NCBI GenBank assembly: GCA_016882165.1
Contig: VHBV01000080.1
Coordinates: forward strand, 1-6,118
DNA from: Candidatus Pelagibacterales bacterium
GTDB lineage: Bacteria; Pseudomonadota; Alphaproteobacteria; Rickettsiales; UBA1997
DNA length: 6,118 bases
Reading direction: 5' to 3'
The notes under the pieces were generated by a model, which was given only the letters and a program-made list of their open reading frames with translations, was not told where the DNA came from and did not search any database. This document shows, one piece after another, positions 5,993 to 6,118 of the stretch (positions within the stretch are counted from its first letter, which is position 1; each line of letters opens with the position of its first letter). Made by a program: the position numbers and the translations under genes.

Positions 5993-6118
5993 ATGAAAAA
6001 TCTTTTAATTGTAGAGTCTCCAGCAAAAGCAAAAACAATAGGTAAATATCTAGGCAAAGACTACGAAGTTTTGGCATCTTTCGGCCACATTCGTGACTTA
6101 CCAAGCAAAGATGGTTCT
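5993..6118 (+). CDS. topA: DNA topoisomerase I, N-terminal part (continues beyond window)
   Basis: Only the first 42 codons are visible, but they are diagnostic. Residues 4-14 read LLIVESPAKAK, followed by TIGKYLG and later FGHIRDLP, the start of the Toprim domain of type IA topoisomerase I. E8 matches the catalytic glutamate E9 of the E. coli enzyme. TopA removes negative supercoils through a covalent tyrosine intermediate; the tyrosine lies beyond the window. The start ATG comes three bases after the stop of the DUF486 gene, and a longer N-terminus is excluded by that spacing and by the family's normal start. No sign of damage is seen in the visible part. Confidence 0.95.
   Translation, partial: MKNLLIVESPAKAKTIGKYLGKDYEVLASFGHIRDLPSKDGS

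Overview
The window is AT-rich DNA from a Gram-negative bacterium, most likely an alphaproteobacterium. A kdsD gene implies Kdo and lipopolysaccharide. The PyrE (ERVNG..LRRGF, IPAVKPGSR) and IF-1 (YDLTKGRI) sequences look alphaproteobacterial. A Rickettsiales-like or other AT-rich alphaproteobacterial lineage is plausible, but this rests on remembered family features, not on a search. No gene start in the window has a convincing Shine-Dalgarno sequence.

The left part (1-2500, all minus strand) is the accessory and less familiar region. In transcription order it holds three things. First is a start-less coding fragment (2500-1898). Next is a small predicted TPR lipoprotein (1667-1035). Only 19 bases further on is an unrecognised acidic, cysteine-free protein (1015 to beyond base 1). 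The fragment is a 5'-truncated duplicate of the last gene: bases 2209-2486 align without gaps to bases 1-278. The two flanks are nearly identical, but a sharply bounded 17-codon patch in the middle is diverged. A silent cassette plus an expressed copy, exchanging a variable segment by gene conversion, is one reading; a decayed tandem duplication is the plainer one. The window cuts the expressed copy, so the two cannot be separated here.

The middle part holds kdsD (minus, 3579-2608; arabinose-5-phosphate isomerase, first step towards Kdo). A 278-base divergent intergenic region separates it from pyrE. That region contains a perfect 39-bp inverted repeat (3652-3762) of the 'TGTCATCCTGAGCG...' type and a decayed half-copy of it (3774-3797), between the candidate promoters of kdsD and pyrE.

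The right part is housekeeping on the plus strand. pyrE and metF are one base apart, linking UMP synthesis and 5-methyltetrahydrofolate synthesis. After a likely sigma70-type promoter comes a tight infA - DUF486 membrane protein - topA run, with gaps of 5 and 3 bases; topA leaves the window after 42 codons. No RNA genes, CRISPR array, insertion-sequence transposase or clear intrinsic terminator was found.
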